A stretch of DNA of 64,000 bases from Humitalea rosea (GTDB lineage Bacteria > Pseudomonadota > Alphaproteobacteria > Acetobacterales > Acetobacteraceae), in the NCBI RefSeq assembly GCF_003253705.1, contig NZ_QKYU01000002.1, positions 1-64,000 of the forward strand, given 5' to 3'. A program made the position numbers and the translations under genes. Below, in pieces: positions 24,689 through 34,050 of this stretch (the first letter of the stretch is position 1; every line of letters begins with the position of its first letter). The notes under the pieces are model-generated. The model saw only the letters and a program-made list of their open reading frames with translations, was not told where the DNA came from and did not search any database.

Positions 24689-27600
24689 TTCGACATTCGC
24701 GTCATCCAGCGGCGCATCGACCTCATCCAGCACGCAGACGGGTGCGGGGTTGCAGCGGAACACCGCGAAGATCAGCGACAGCGCCGTCAGCGCCTGCTCC
24801 CCGCCCGACAGCAGCGACAGCGAGGAGAGTTTTTTCCCCGGTGGTTCGGCAAAAATCTCCAGCCCGGCTTCCAGCGGATCATCCGAGCCGACCAGCGCCA
24901 GATGCGCCCGCCCGCCGCCGAACAGCTTGGAGAAGAGGGCACGGAACTCGACATCCACGCGGTCGAACACCGCGCGCAGCTTTTCCCGCGCCTCCCGGTT
25001 CAGCCAGCCGACGCTGCCGCGCAGCTTGGCGATGGCGGCCCCGATTTCGTCGCGCTCACGCTCGATGCCGCCGGCGCGATCCTCGACCTCCTTCAACTCG
25101 ATCTCGGCGCGGAGGTTGACCGGGCCCATCTCCTCCCGCTCGCGGGTCAGGCGATCGGCCTTTCGCCGCGCCTTTTCCTCGGCGGCTTCCGACAAATCCT
25201 CAGGCGGTTCGGGCAGGGTCGCATCCTCGCCCAGGCGCTCGACGATGCGGGCGGCGGCGGCATGGCCCTGGACCTCGGCGGCGCGGGTGGCGGCGTCGGC
25301 CGCGACCTGCGCCTCGCGCGCCTTGGCGAAACCGGCATCGGCGGCGCGGCGGGCCTCGGCGGCGGCGCGGTGCTCGGCCTCGGCGGCGGCAAGCGTCCGG
25401 GCGGCCTCGGCATGGGTGGCCTCGGCGGTGGCCAGGCCCCGGCCGGCCTCGGCACGGCGGGTCGCGGCGGCATCGGGGGCTTCGGCGGCGGCCTCGGCCT
25501 CGGCGGCCGCCTCGGCACGGCGGCCGGCCAGGGCGTCGATGCGCTCGGCGGCGTCGGTCGCGCGGCTGCGCCAGCCCTCGGCATCGCTGCCCAGCGCCTG
25601 CCGGCGGGCGCCGAGGCGCGGTGCTTCCGCGCCCAGATCGGCCAGGGCGCCGCGGGCGGCGGCATCGGCGGCGCGGGCCTCGGTCGCGGCGGTGCGCATG
25701 CCATCGGCGGCGGCGCGCAGGGCGCCAAGGTCGGGCAGGGCCGCCAGTGCTGCCTCCGCCTCGGCCAGCGCGGCACGGGCGGTCGCGGCTTCCTCGGCGA
25801 GGCGGGCGATCTCGGGCTCCAGCGCCGCCAGCCGCGCCTCGGCGCCGGCCGCCTGGGCGGAGAGGCGGCTCGCGGCACTGCGCGCCTCGGCCAGGCTGCG
25901 TTCGGCGGTCTGGCGCGCGGCGGTGGCGGCGGTTTCGGCGATGGTCGCGGTCTGCGCGGCGTCGCGGGCCTGGGTGCGGCGGGCGGCGGTGGTGGCGGGG
26001 TCGGGCAAAGCGGCCAGGGTCGCGCGCGCCTGGGCCTCGGCCTCGGCGGCGGCGGCGGCTTCCTGGTTGCTGCGTTCGCGCTGCGGCGTCAGGGCGTCCA
26101 GGCGCCCGGTCACCTCGGCCGCGGTGGCGGCAAGGCGGGTCGCGCGGGTGCGGGCCTCGGCCAAAGCGGCATCGGCGGCATCGCGGGCGGCGCGGGCCTG
26201 TTGCTCGGCGCTGGTGGCGGTGCGGGCGGCGGCCTCGGCGGCCTCGCGGCCGCGCGCCATTTCGGCGGCGGCGGCGCTGTCCTGGTCCAGGCGGCGGCGG
26301 GCGGCGCGCAGGGCGTTGCGCTGCCGCAGCCGCACGGCACCCGCCGTGGGCGCCCCGGCGCGGGCGGTATGGCCATCCCAGCGCCATAGCGCGCCCTCGG
26401 AGGTCACCAGCATCTGGCCGGGCTGCAGGCCGCGCTGCAAGGCCGCGCCATCGGCGTCATCGGCCAGCAGCCCGACCTGGGAGAGCGCGCGGGACAGGGC
26501 CGGCGGCGCCTCGACCAGCCGTGACAGCGGGGTGGCGCCGATCGGCAGCGGCGGCACCGGGTTCAGCGCCGGCAGCGCATGCCACCAGCGGACGGCGGCC
26601 GGGTCCTCCGCCGGGCTTTCCAGCGCCTCGCCAAGGGCGGCACCAAGCGCCGCCTCCAGCCCGGCGGGCAGGGTCACGGCATCCAGCACCGGGCTGGCCG
26701 CGCCCGGCTCGCGGGCGGCCAGAAGGTCGGTCATGCCCTGGACCTCGGCGGCCGAGCGGGCGCGGGCGGCCTCGGCCTCGGCCCCGGCGGTGCGGGCGGT
26801 GGCCTCGCGGGCGGCGGCGGCGGCGCGGGTGGCGGCGGCCTGCTCCAAGGCGGCGGCGGCATTGGCCTGGGCGGCCTCGGCGGCGGCCAGCCCATCGGCG
26901 GCGGCGGCGAGGGTTTCGGGCGGGATCTGCGCGGCCAAGGCGCGGGCGTGGTCGGCGGCGATGCGGTCGCGCTCGGCGGCCAGCGACCGGGCGCGGGCGG
27001 TCGCGGCCTGGACCGCCTGGGTCGCGCGGTCGCGGGCGGCGGCTTCCTCGGTGGCGGCGCGGACGGCGGCCTCGGCGGCGGCGATGGTCTCGCGACGGCG
27101 GGTTTCGGCGGCGGTCAGGGCGGCCATGGCCTCGGCCAGCGCGGTCTCGGCGGCCTGGACGCGCCCGGTGGCGGCGGCGAGGGTTTCGGGCGGCACCTGT
27201 TCGGCGCGGGCGGCGTCGCGCTCGCGGCCGCGGGCGGCGTGGCGGCTCTCGGCCTCCCGCAAACGCTGGGTCGCGACGTCGCGGGCGGCGGCCAAGGCGC
27301 CTTCCCGGGCGGCGGCCTCGGCGGCGGCCTCGGTGGCGGCGCGCAGGGCGGCCTCGGCCCCCGTCGCGGTGCTGGCGGCCTCGGCCTGGGCGGTCTCGGC
27401 GGCGGCGAGGCGGGCGGGCATCTCGGCCTCGGCGGCATCCAGCGCGGCGGCCTCGGTCTCCAGGCGGGCCAGGGCGGCGGCGGCATCGCGCCCCGCGGCC
27501 TCGGCATGGGCGTAGTCCTGCTCGATCTGGACAAGACGGCGCTGCGCCGCCTCCAGGGCCGCGCGGGCGGAAAGCTCCGCACCGGCCAGGGTCTCGGCCT

Positions 27601-28549
27601 CCACGCGGCGGCGTTCCAGCGCGGTGCGGGCGATGGCCTCGGCCTCACGCGGGCCCGGCAGCGCGGTATCGGCGGCGAAGGCGCGGCGGGTCGCGGCCTC
27701 GGCGGCGGCCTCGGCCTCGGTGGTGGCGGCGCGGGCCTGGGCGTGCGCGGCGCGGGCGGTGGTCAGCGCCGCCTCGGCCCGGCCGGCCAGGATGGCGAGC
27801 CACTCCGCCTCGGCCTCCCGCGTCAGGCCGGAGAGGTTGCGGTAGCGCGCGGCCTGGCGGGCCTGGCGTTGCAGCGCCTGGCGCTGGGTTTCGAGCTGCC
27901 CCTTCAGATCATCCGCGCGCAGCAGATTGGCCTCGGCGGCGCGCAGCTTCAGCTCGGCCTCATGCTTGCGCGCCCGCAGGCCGCCGATGCCGGCGGCTTC
28001 CTCGATGACGCCGCGGCGCTCCTCGGGCTTGGCCGCGATCAGCGCCGCGACCCGGCCCTGGCTGACCATGGCACTCGCCCGCGCGCCGCTGCCGATGTCG
28101 GCGAACAGGGTCTGCACATCCCGCGCGCGGACCTCACGCCCGTTCACCCGGAAGGTGGAGCCATCGCCGCGCCCGATGCGGCGCAGGATTTCCAGGCTGT
28201 CGGCATCGGCCTGCGGCGGCGGGGCGAGGCCCAGCGCATCCTCCAGCGAGAGCGTCACCTCGGCGAGGTTCCGCCCCGGCCGGGTCGCGGTCCCGGCGAA
28301 GATGACATCCTCCATCTCGCCGCCGCGCAGGGATTTGGCCGAGGTCTCGCCCATCGCCCAGCGCAGCGCCTCGACGACGTTGGACTTGCCGCAGCCATTG
28401 GGGCCGACGATGCCGGTCAGCCCCGGCAGCACCTCGACCGTGGTGGGTTCCGCGAAGGATTTGAAGCCGGCGATCCGCAGCCGCACGAGGGTCGCGCTGC
28501 GCGGCGGGCGCGGGGTCTCCTCGGCGGCGGGGGGGTCGCCTTCGCTCAA
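24503..28549 (-). CDS. smc: Chromosome segregation ATPase SMC
   Basis: The 1348-residue SMC protein organises and segregates the chromosome with ScpA and ScpB, which are not in the window. The N-terminal head has Walker A GPNGCGKSN (49-57) and MVSQGRV. Two Ala/Glu/Arg-rich coiled-coil arms flank a hinge near residues 580-730. The C-terminal head has LSLLSGGEQALTALSL and Walker B VCVLDEVDAPLDD. It is somewhat longer than the usual 1150-1200. The start is a TTG at 28549 that overlaps the dsbA-like stop as TTGA; no better start precedes the conserved LVRLRIAGFKSF. The arms are exceptionally GC-rich and Ala-rich. Its 3' end is duplicated at 19661-19960. Confidence 0.95.
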   Translation of the reverse strand: MSEGDPPAAEETPRPPRSATLVRLRIAGFKSFAEPTTVEVLPGLTGIVGPNGCGKSNVVEALRWAMGETSAKSLRGGEMEDVIFAGTATRPGRNLAEVTLSLEDALGLAPPPQADADSLEILRRIGRGDGSTFRVNGREVRARDVQTLFADIGSGARASAMVSQGRVAALIAAKPEERRGVIEEAAGIGGLRARKHEAELKLRAAEANLLRADDLKGQLETQRQALQRQARQAARYRNLSGLTREAEAEWLAILAGRAEAALTTARAAHAQARAATTEAEAAAEAATRRAFAADTALPGPREAEAIARTALERRRVEAETLAGAELSARAALEAAQRRLVQIEQDYAHAEAAGRDAAAALARLETEAAALDAAEAEMPARLAAAETAQAEAASTATGAEAALRAATEAAAEAAAREGALAAARDVATQRLREAESRHAARGRERDAARAEQVPPETLAAATGRVQAAETALAEAMAALTAAETRRRETIAAAEAAVRAATEEAAARDRATQAVQAATARARSLAAERDRIAADHARALAAQIPPETLAAAADGLAAAEAAQANAAAALEQAAATRAAAAAREATARTAGAEAEAARARSAAEVQGMTDLLAAREPGAASPVLDAVTLPAGLEAALGAALGEALESPAEDPAAVRWWHALPALNPVPPLPIGATPLSRLVEAPPALSRALSQVGLLADDADGAALQRGLQPGQMLVTSEGALWRWDGHTARAGAPTAGAVRLRQRNALRAARRRLDQDSAAAAEMARGREAAEAAARTATSAEQQARAARDAADAALAEARTRATRLAATAAEVTGRLDALTPQRERSNQEAAAAAEAEAQARATLAALPDPATTAARRTQARDAAQTATIAETAATAARQTAERSLAEARSAASRLSAQAAGAEARLAALEPEIARLAEEAATARAALAEAEAALAALPDLGALRAAADGMRTAATEARAADAAARGALADLGAEAPRLGARRQALGSDAEGWRSRATDAAERIDALAGRRAEAAAEAEAAAEAPDAAATRRAEAGRGLATAEATHAEAARTLAAAEAEHRAAAEARRAADAGFAKAREAQVAADAATRAAEVQGHAAAARIVERLGEDATLPEPPEDLSEAAEEKARRKADRLTREREEMGPVNLRAEIELKEVEDRAGGIERERDEIGAAIAKLRGSVGWLNREAREKLRAVFDRVDVEFRALFSKLFGGGRAHLALVGSDDPLEAGLEIFAEPPGKKLSSLSLLSGGEQALTALSLIFAVFRCNPAPVCVLDEVDAPLDDANVERLCDMLDHMANEGGTRFLVVTHHPLTMARMHRLYGVTMQERGVSRLLSVDLGRAVELAESG

Positions 28550-29229
28550 ACCGTGTTCTCGCGCACCAGCTCGGCGAAGCGCTCGAAGGGAATGCCGCCG
28601 GGCACGACCTTGGTGCCGAAGACGAAGGTCGGCGTGCTGTTCACATGGAATTCCTGCTCCGCGCGCAGCCGGCCTTCCAGGATGGCGCGCTGCAAGCCGC
28701 GATCGTTCAGCGCCGCGGTGACGGCGGCCTGGTCCATGCCGGCGAAGGCCGCGAGCTTGGCGATTTCCGCCGCCGGATCGGCCTGGCGGTTGAAGGCCCA
28801 GCGGTCCTGGCTCCCGAGCAGGGTGCCGATGAAGGCCTCATACCGCTCGCCCGGCAAAGAGCGCGCGACCTGGGCCGCGGCCAAGGCAAGCTGGTCCAGC
28901 GGGAAATCGCGGAACACCAGGCGGATGCGGCCGGTGTCGATCAGTTCCGACTTCACGCGGGGGAAGGTCTCGCGGTGGAAGGCGGCGCAATGGCTGCAGG
29001 TGAGGGAGAAATACTCGATCACCGTGAGCGGGGCATCGGCGCGGCCGATGCCGCGTTCGGCCATGCGCGGATCGGTGCCGGGCGTCGCGGCGGGGGCCGG
29101 GGCGGGGGTTGCGGTGGGCTCCGCGGCGGCCGCGGGGTGCTCGGGCGCCTGGAACAACACGGCGAGTCCGCCCAGGGCCGCGACTCCGGCGGCACTGGCG
29201 ATGGCAAGGGTTCGGCGGGAAACAGTCAT
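28546..29229 (-). CDS. DsbA-family thiol:disulfide oxidoreductase
   Basis: The 227-residue thioredoxin-fold protein has the active site C78-S-H-C81 in FSLTCSHCAAFH and a cis-Pro in NSTPTFVFG. The N-terminus (SRRTLAIASAAGVAALGGLAVL) is a Tat-like or uncleaved signal, followed by a Pro/Ala linker. DsbA-type proteins catalyse disulfide formation in periplasmic proteins; the helical insert between 110 and 190 matches the family. It overlaps the smc start by 4 nt, so it is co-transcribed with smc. No DsbB partner is seen. Confidence 0.87.
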   Translation of the reverse strand: MTVSRRTLAIASAAGVAALGGLAVLFQAPEHPAAAAEPTATPAPAPAATPGTDPRMAERGIGRADAPLTVIEYFSLTCSHCAAFHRETFPRVKSELIDTGRIRLVFRDFPLDQLALAAAQVARSLPGERYEAFIGTLLGSQDRWAFNRQADPAAEIAKLAAFAGMDQAAVTAALNDRGLQRAILEGRLRAEQEFHVNSTPTFVFGTKVVPGGIPFERFAELVRENTV

Positions 29230-29267
29230 TCAGGGAGTGCTCCGACAAGGCGCGGGCGGGGAGGGAT

Positions 29268-29780
29268 CTAGCCCCGGTCGCGCGTCCGATAGACCCCGCG
29301 CGCCAGATTTTCCAGCGCCGCGCGCAGCCCGGGGTCGGTGATGCCGGAGAGTTTGTCCGCGACCTGCCCCGGCAGCAGCGGGGCCGCGCCGCGTGCCGGC
29401 GCCCGCGCGGGCACCCCGGCGGGGCGGGCCACGACCTGCTGGACGAAGCGCAGCCGCTGCACCACCGCCCGGCCGAGATGGGTATTGATGCGCTCCATCA
29501 GCGCCGGGGCCATCATCTGCAACTGCATGGCGGCAGGGCCGGTGCAGGCCAGGGTCAGCGTGCCGGCCTGCAAGCCGCGCGGCACGCCGAGGGCCGCGAC
29601 CTCCGGCCCCGCCACCTGCGCCCAATCGGCCATCAGCAGCGCCGCCTGCCCGCCGCGTGCCCGCAAGCCCGGCCGCGCGACATGCGGGATCAGCGCGCCG
29701 AGGGCGCGCAGGTCATAAGTGCGGAAGCTGGGCCTGGACGGGGCCAATGCTTGTGGGGCATCGGCCTTGCCGTGACCCAT
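29268..29780 (-). CDS. DUF721 (DciA-like) protein
   Basis: The product of about 170 residues has the DUF721 core LLMADWAQVAGPEVAALGVP followed by LTLACTGPAAMQLQMMAP, a KH-like region, and a Lys/Arg-poor tail. DUF721 proteins include DciA, which loads the replicative helicase in bacteria lacking DnaC; this role is inferred from the family. The ATG at 29780 overlaps the divergent mutY start by 9 nt, so an alternative internal TTG at 29747 is possible. The gene ends 38 nt upstream of the dsbA-like gene on the same strand. Confidence 0.75.
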   Translation of the reverse strand: MGHGKADAPQALAPSRPSFRTYDLRALGALIPHVARPGLRARGGQAALLMADWAQVAGPEVAALGVPRGLQAGTLTLACTGPAAMQLQMMAPALMERINTHLGRAVVQRLRFVQQVVARPAGVPARAPARGAAPLLPGQVADKLSGITDPGLRAALENLARGVYRTRDRG

Positions 29781-30827
29781 CCTTCCGCCGCCGCCCTGCT
29801 TGCCTGGTACGATCGCCATCGGCGCAGTCTGCCCTTTCGCAAGCCAGCGGGCGAGGCCGGAGATTTGCCCGACCCCTACCAGGTCTGGCTGTCGGAGGTG
29901 ATGCTGCAACAGACCACCGTCGCCGCCGTCGCCCCGCGCTTCCAGCGCTTTCTCGGGCGATTCCCGACGGTTGCGGCCCTGGCCGCGGCCCCGGCCGAGG
30001 CGGTGATGGAGGAATGGGCCGGGCTTGGCTACTACGCCCGCGCCCGCGCGCTCCATGCCGCGGCCCGGGCGATCGCTGCTGCCGGGGCCTTCCCGCCCGA
30101 TGCGGCGGGGTGGCGGGAATTGCCGGGAATCGGCCCCTATACCGCCGCCGCCGTCGCCGCCATCGCGCTTGGCCAGCCGGAGGTGCCGGTGGATGGCAAT
30201 GTGGAGCGGGTGGTGGCGCGGCTTTTTGCCGTGACGGAACCCATGCCGCGCGCGAAAAAGACCCTGGCCGCGCTGGCCCAAGGCTTTTCGTCCGACCCGG
30301 CGATGCGGGCGCGGCCGGGGGATTTTGCCCAGGCGCTGTTCGACCTTGGTGCCACGATCTGCACGCCGAAAAACCCCGCCTGCGCGCTCTGCCCCTGGCG
30401 GGAAGGCTGCGCCGGGCAGGCGATGGCGGCGGATCTGCCCGTCCGGGCGGAGAAGGTCCCGCGCCCGATGCGCCATGGCGCGCATTTCCTGGCGCTGGAT
30501 GGGGCGGGGCGGGTGCTGTTGGGGCGCAGGCCGGGGCATGGGCTGCTGGGCGGCATGGCGGATATCCCCGGCACCGCCTGGACCGGCGCGCCCTGGACCG
30601 ATGCCGAGGCGCTGGCCGAGGCCCCCTTCGCCGCCCCCTGGGCCGCGGTGCCGGGGGTGGCGCTGCATGGCTTCACCCATTTCCAACTGACGATGCGGCT
30701 GTTCTGGGCGCGGGTGGAGATCCCCGGCACCAACCAGGACTGGCGCCCGCTGGCGGAGGCGGCGCGCATCCTGCCCACGGTGTTCCGGCGGTTGCTGGTG
30801 CTGGCGGAAGGGGCGGGGGTGCGTTGA
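29772..30827 (+). CDS. mutY: A/G-specific adenine glycosylase MutY
   Basis: MutY removes adenine mispaired with 8-oxoguanine. The 351-residue protein has catalytic E42 in SEVMLQQTTV, the helix-hairpin-helix LPGIGPYTAAAV, catalytic D141 in VDGNVERV, and the [4Fe-4S] cluster cysteines C197-x6-C204-x2-C207-x5-C213. A C-terminal NUDIX-like 8-oxoG recognition domain (about 235-351) follows. The start is a GTG at 29772; the open frame upstream is antisense to the DUF721 gene and carries no MutY similarity. The stop is immediately followed by the murJ stop from the other strand. Confidence 0.95.
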   Translation: MTHPSAAALLAWYDRHRRSLPFRKPAGEAGDLPDPYQVWLSEVMLQQTTVAAVAPRFQRFLGRFPTVAALAAAPAEAVMEEWAGLGYYARARALHAAARAIAAAGAFPPDAAGWRELPGIGPYTAAAVAAIALGQPEVPVDGNVERVVARLFAVTEPMPRAKKTLAALAQGFSSDPAMRARPGDFAQALFDLGATICTPKNPACALCPWREGCAGQAMAADLPVRAEKVPRPMRHGAHFLALDGAGRVLLGRRPGHGLLGGMADIPGTAWTGAPWTDAEALAEAPFAAPWAAVPGVALHGFTHFQLTMRLFWARVEIPGTNQDWRPLAEAARILPTVFRRLLVLAEGAGVR

Positions 30828-30828
30828 G

Positions 30829-32364
30829 CTAACCGCCCCGCCGCATCATCGCCTTCACTTCCCCAAGCCGCAGCGCCCCCAGGACCTGCGCCGCCGCCGC
30901 GTAGCTCACCGCCCCCAGCACGCAGATCGCCGCCAGCACCGGCACCCGCCACCCCGGCCCGACCGGCCAGAGCGCCCAGCGCGCGAGGCCCAGCACCGCC
31001 ATCATCACCGCGACCGCGCCCAGGATGCGCCAGGCCCTGCGCCGCAGCCGGCGGTCGAAGACCAGATGCCGGCGCCGCATCAGCATCCCCGCCAGCAGCA
31101 GCGCATTCACCATCGCCGCGATCCCGGTGGAAAGCGCGATGCCGACATGCCCGATCCAGCGCGACAGGATCAGGTTCAGCACCAGGTTCAGCACCACCAC
31201 GCCGATCCCGATCCGCACCGGCGTGCCGGTATCGCCACGGGCGAAAAACCCAGGCGCAAACACCTTCACCAGCACGAAGAAGGGCATCCCGAAGGCATAG
31301 GCCAGCAGCGCGCCCGAGGTCGCCGCCGCCGCCCGCGCGTCGAAGGCGCCGCGCTGGAACAGCCCCTCGATGATCGGCCCGGACAGCATCGCCAGCGCCC
31401 CCGCGGCCGGCAGGGTCAGCAGCAGCGAGAGTTCCAGCGCCCGGTTCAGGCTGCGATGCGCCGCCAGCGGCCGCCCCATCCGCAACTGCCGCGCCAGCAG
31501 CGGCAGCAGCGCCGTGCCCATCGCCGCCCCGATCACGCCCAGCGGCAGCTGCGCCACCCGGTCGGCGTAATAGAGGAAGGACACCGCCCCGGCCGGCAGC
31601 AGCGAGGCGATGATCACATCGATCGCGAGGTTGAGCTGCGTCACCCCCGCCCCCAGCACCCCCGGCACCATCTTTTTCAGCACCGCCCGCACCGGCGGCG
31701 TCAGCCGGATCGGCCCGAGCAGCCCGATCGCCATCCCCGCCTGCCGCGCCGCCCACCAGACCAGCCCAAGCTGCACGATGCCCGAGAGCATCACGCCCCA
31801 GGCCAGCGCATGCCCGGCGGTGGCGACGAAGGGCGTGAGCCCGATCAGGGCCCCGATCGACATCAGGTTGAACAGCACCGGCGCCGCCGCCGCCGCCGCG
31901 AAGCGGTCCAGCCCGTTCAGCACGCCCGAGACCAGCGCCGCGAGGCAGATGAACAGCAGATAGGGGAAGGTGATCCGCGTCATCTCGACCGCAAGGCCGT
32001 AGCGCAGCGGGTCCTCGACGAAGCCCGGCGCCAGCACGGTGATCACCTGCGGCATCAGCAGCCAGCCGACCACCACGACCAGGCTGAGCCACAGGGTCAT
32101 CAGCGCCGCCAGATGGTTCGCCAGCGCATGCGCCGCGGCCCGGCCCTCGGCGGCCAGCGTGCCGGCGAAGGCGGGCACGAAGGCGGAGTTGAAGGCGCCC
32201 TCCCCGAACAGGCGCCGAAACAGGTTCGGCAGCTTGAGCGCCACGAAGAAGGCATCGGCGATCGGCCCGGCGCCGAGGCGCGAGGCGATCAGGATATCGC
32301 GGGCGAAGCCCAGCACGCGGCTGGCCATGGTCCAGCCGCCGACCGTCATCACGTTACGCAGCAT
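30829..32364 (-). CDS. murJ: Lipid II flippase MurJ
   Basis: The 511-residue, 14-helix membrane protein of the MVF family flips lipid II for peptidoglycan synthesis. The N-terminal block LRNVMTVGGWTMASRVLGFARDIL matches the conserved MurJ start in two adjoining motifs, followed by FFVALKLPNLFRRLFGEGAF, which carries the essential Arg residues. The length is that of E. coli MurJ (511). The heparinase-like gene lies 12 nt upstream on the same strand, suggesting an envelope-related operon rpe-heparinase-murJ. Confidence 0.95.
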   Translation of the reverse strand: MLRNVMTVGGWTMASRVLGFARDILIASRLGAGPIADAFFVALKLPNLFRRLFGEGAFNSAFVPAFAGTLAAEGRAAAHALANHLAALMTLWLSLVVVVGWLLMPQVITVLAPGFVEDPLRYGLAVEMTRITFPYLLFICLAALVSGVLNGLDRFAAAAAAPVLFNLMSIGALIGLTPFVATAGHALAWGVMLSGIVQLGLVWWAARQAGMAIGLLGPIRLTPPVRAVLKKMVPGVLGAGVTQLNLAIDVIIASLLPAGAVSFLYYADRVAQLPLGVIGAAMGTALLPLLARQLRMGRPLAAHRSLNRALELSLLLTLPAAGALAMLSGPIIEGLFQRGAFDARAAAATSGALLAYAFGMPFFVLVKVFAPGFFARGDTGTPVRIGIGVVVLNLVLNLILSRWIGHVGIALSTGIAAMVNALLLAGMLMRRRHLVFDRRLRRRAWRILGAVAVMMAVLGLARWALWPVGPGWRVPVLAAICVLGAVSYAAAAQVLGALRLGEVKAMMRRGG

Positions 32365-32376
32365 GGGGTGCGGTGC

Positions 32377-34050
32377 CTACTCCCGCGTCCCAGACGATTC
32401 GCGAGGCGGTTCGGCGGGCGCTTCGGTGCTGGGCGTGCCCGGGGTATTGGCGCCGAGGCTGATCCGGCTGATCGCCCATTGCACCGTGGGCTCGCCCTCC
32501 TCGGCGTAGAGCGCGATCTGCACGGTGCGGCGAGGTTCGCCGGCCAAATGGATGCTCTCCTCCACCGCGACGCGCCCACCCTTGGCCCGCACCCGCCAGC
32601 CCGCGCCCGAGGGCAGCCGCAGCAGCACCGCCTGCTCATCCTGTTGCAGGCTGGCGTTCACGCCCGGATGCAGATGGAAGCGGACGACGAAGGGGGTGGG
32701 CTTCTCAGCCTCCAGCGTGTCCTCGCCGCGCAGATCATCGCCGCTTTCCGACAGATAGATGCGGCGGCGGTGGACGGCGCCGAAGGGGCGGCGATAGCCG
32801 TCATGCGACATCTCCAGCCATTGCGCGCCGGCCATGGCCTGCCGATCGGTCTCCACGATCTCCGGCCGGCGGCCGAGGCCGGTGTCCTGCAATTCCGAAC
32901 TGTTGGTATCGGCGGCGATCAGCGTGGAATGCGCCGCCGTGGCCCGCAGCGCGTCGCGCCAGCCCGGATCGGCGGCCGGGGCCGCGCCGCAATTGACCAC
33001 CACCCGGTCCCGCCCGACCGACATCTCGAAGGACAGGGTGCCGGCATGGTGGAAGCGGTCCGCCCCGCGCGGCAGCAGCCCGACCAGCCCGCGCCCGGGC
33101 GGCGGCGCGCCGCAATCGGCGATGACCAGGGTGCGGGCCGCCTGCAAGCGGTGGAAGCCGCCATCGGGCAGGGTCAGCGGCGAACGGCCCCGCGCCTGCG
33201 CCTGGGTCAGGGTCAGGTCCAGCAGGCTCGCGGCCTCGTCCCGCGTGCCGTTGAAGCCCGCGAGCCCGCCATCGCCATGGCGGAACAGCCGCAGCGCCGG
33301 GGCGGCGCGGTCCATCGTCATCGCCATATGCGGCGGGCTTTCGACCCCCGCGCCATGCAGCAGGTTGCGGATCTCCACGAGGTCCTGCAACGCCAGCAGA
33401 TGCTGCGCCGGGCTGCGCTCGACATGGCAGCCATCGGGCAGGAACTGGCGCTCCAACTCCTGCGGCAGGAAGCGCAGGCAGCGGGCCAGGGCGGTCTCGT
33501 CATCCAGCGCCACGGCGCCGGCCATGGCACCCTTCAGCGCCACCAGCGCGCCGCGATGGGCGGCCTCGGCCGGCAGCCCGGCGACCAGGGTGCGGACGTC
33601 CTGCGCCAGGCGCTGCATCACGCCGCGGCGCAGCGCATCCTCGGCCGTCGCGAAGAAGAAATCCCAATGCCCGAGCCAAGCCGAGATGCGCGCGCCCGCG
33701 ACTTCCGGCATCGCCGCCATCGGGTCGGTGCCCCAGCGTTCCAGGAAGGCGGTGGCCAGGCCCCGCCCGCGCAGCCGCGCCGCATCGGTGCCGAGCGCCC
33801 GCAGGTCCCGCGCCCAGGCGAAGCCGAGTGCGGCGGCCCGCCACTGCGGCGAGCCGCGATCCCAGCCGGCTTCCTCGGACAGCGGGCGGGCGGAGCCGGC
33901 GACTTCCAGCTCGCCCTGCAACAGCCGGTTGCCGCGCGCGGCATCCCCGGGCCAGAGGTCGCGGAAGGCGCGGGCCGGCGCATCCGGTGCCCGGATCGGC
34001 TTGAGCCCCGCGAGCATCTGGCGGGCGCCACGGAACAGATTTTCGACCAT
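32377..34050 (-). CDS. Heparinase II/III-like protein
   Basis: The 557-residue protein has an N-terminal alpha-helical toroid (about 1-290) and a C-terminal beta-sandwich (about 300-540). The latter contains the hallmark AAHSTLIAADTNSSEL segment and RFHLHPGV, as in the heparinase II/III-like family. The family cleaves uronic acid-containing polysaccharides, but bacterial members next to cell-envelope genes often have unknown substrates. No clear Sec signal is seen. The ATG at 34050 shares its A with the rpe stop (TGATG), so the two are coupled. The C-terminal 25 residues are a Pro/Ser/Glu-rich tail. Confidence 0.82.
   Translation of the reverse strand: MVENLFRGARQMLAGLKPIRAPDAPARAFRDLWPGDAARGNRLLQGELEVAGSARPLSEEAGWDRGSPQWRAAALGFAWARDLRALGTDAARLRGRGLATAFLERWGTDPMAAMPEVAGARISAWLGHWDFFFATAEDALRRGVMQRLAQDVRTLVAGLPAEAAHRGALVALKGAMAGAVALDDETALARCLRFLPQELERQFLPDGCHVERSPAQHLLALQDLVEIRNLLHGAGVESPPHMAMTMDRAAPALRLFRHGDGGLAGFNGTRDEAASLLDLTLTQAQARGRSPLTLPDGGFHRLQAARTLVIADCGAPPPGRGLVGLLPRGADRFHHAGTLSFEMSVGRDRVVVNCGAAPAADPGWRDALRATAAHSTLIAADTNSSELQDTGLGRRPEIVETDRQAMAGAQWLEMSHDGYRRPFGAVHRRRIYLSESGDDLRGEDTLEAEKPTPFVVRFHLHPGVNASLQQDEQAVLLRLPSGAGWRVRAKGGRVAVEESIHLAGEPRRTVQIALYAEEGEPTVQWAISRISLGANTPGTPSTEAPAEPPRESSGTRE

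Noticed and set aside
24494-29341. Several very long open frames antisense to smc and its neighbours
   Set aside because: They are shadows caused by the extreme GC and Ala/Glu/Arg codon pattern of the smc coiled coils; none shows domain motifs, while the smc frame does.
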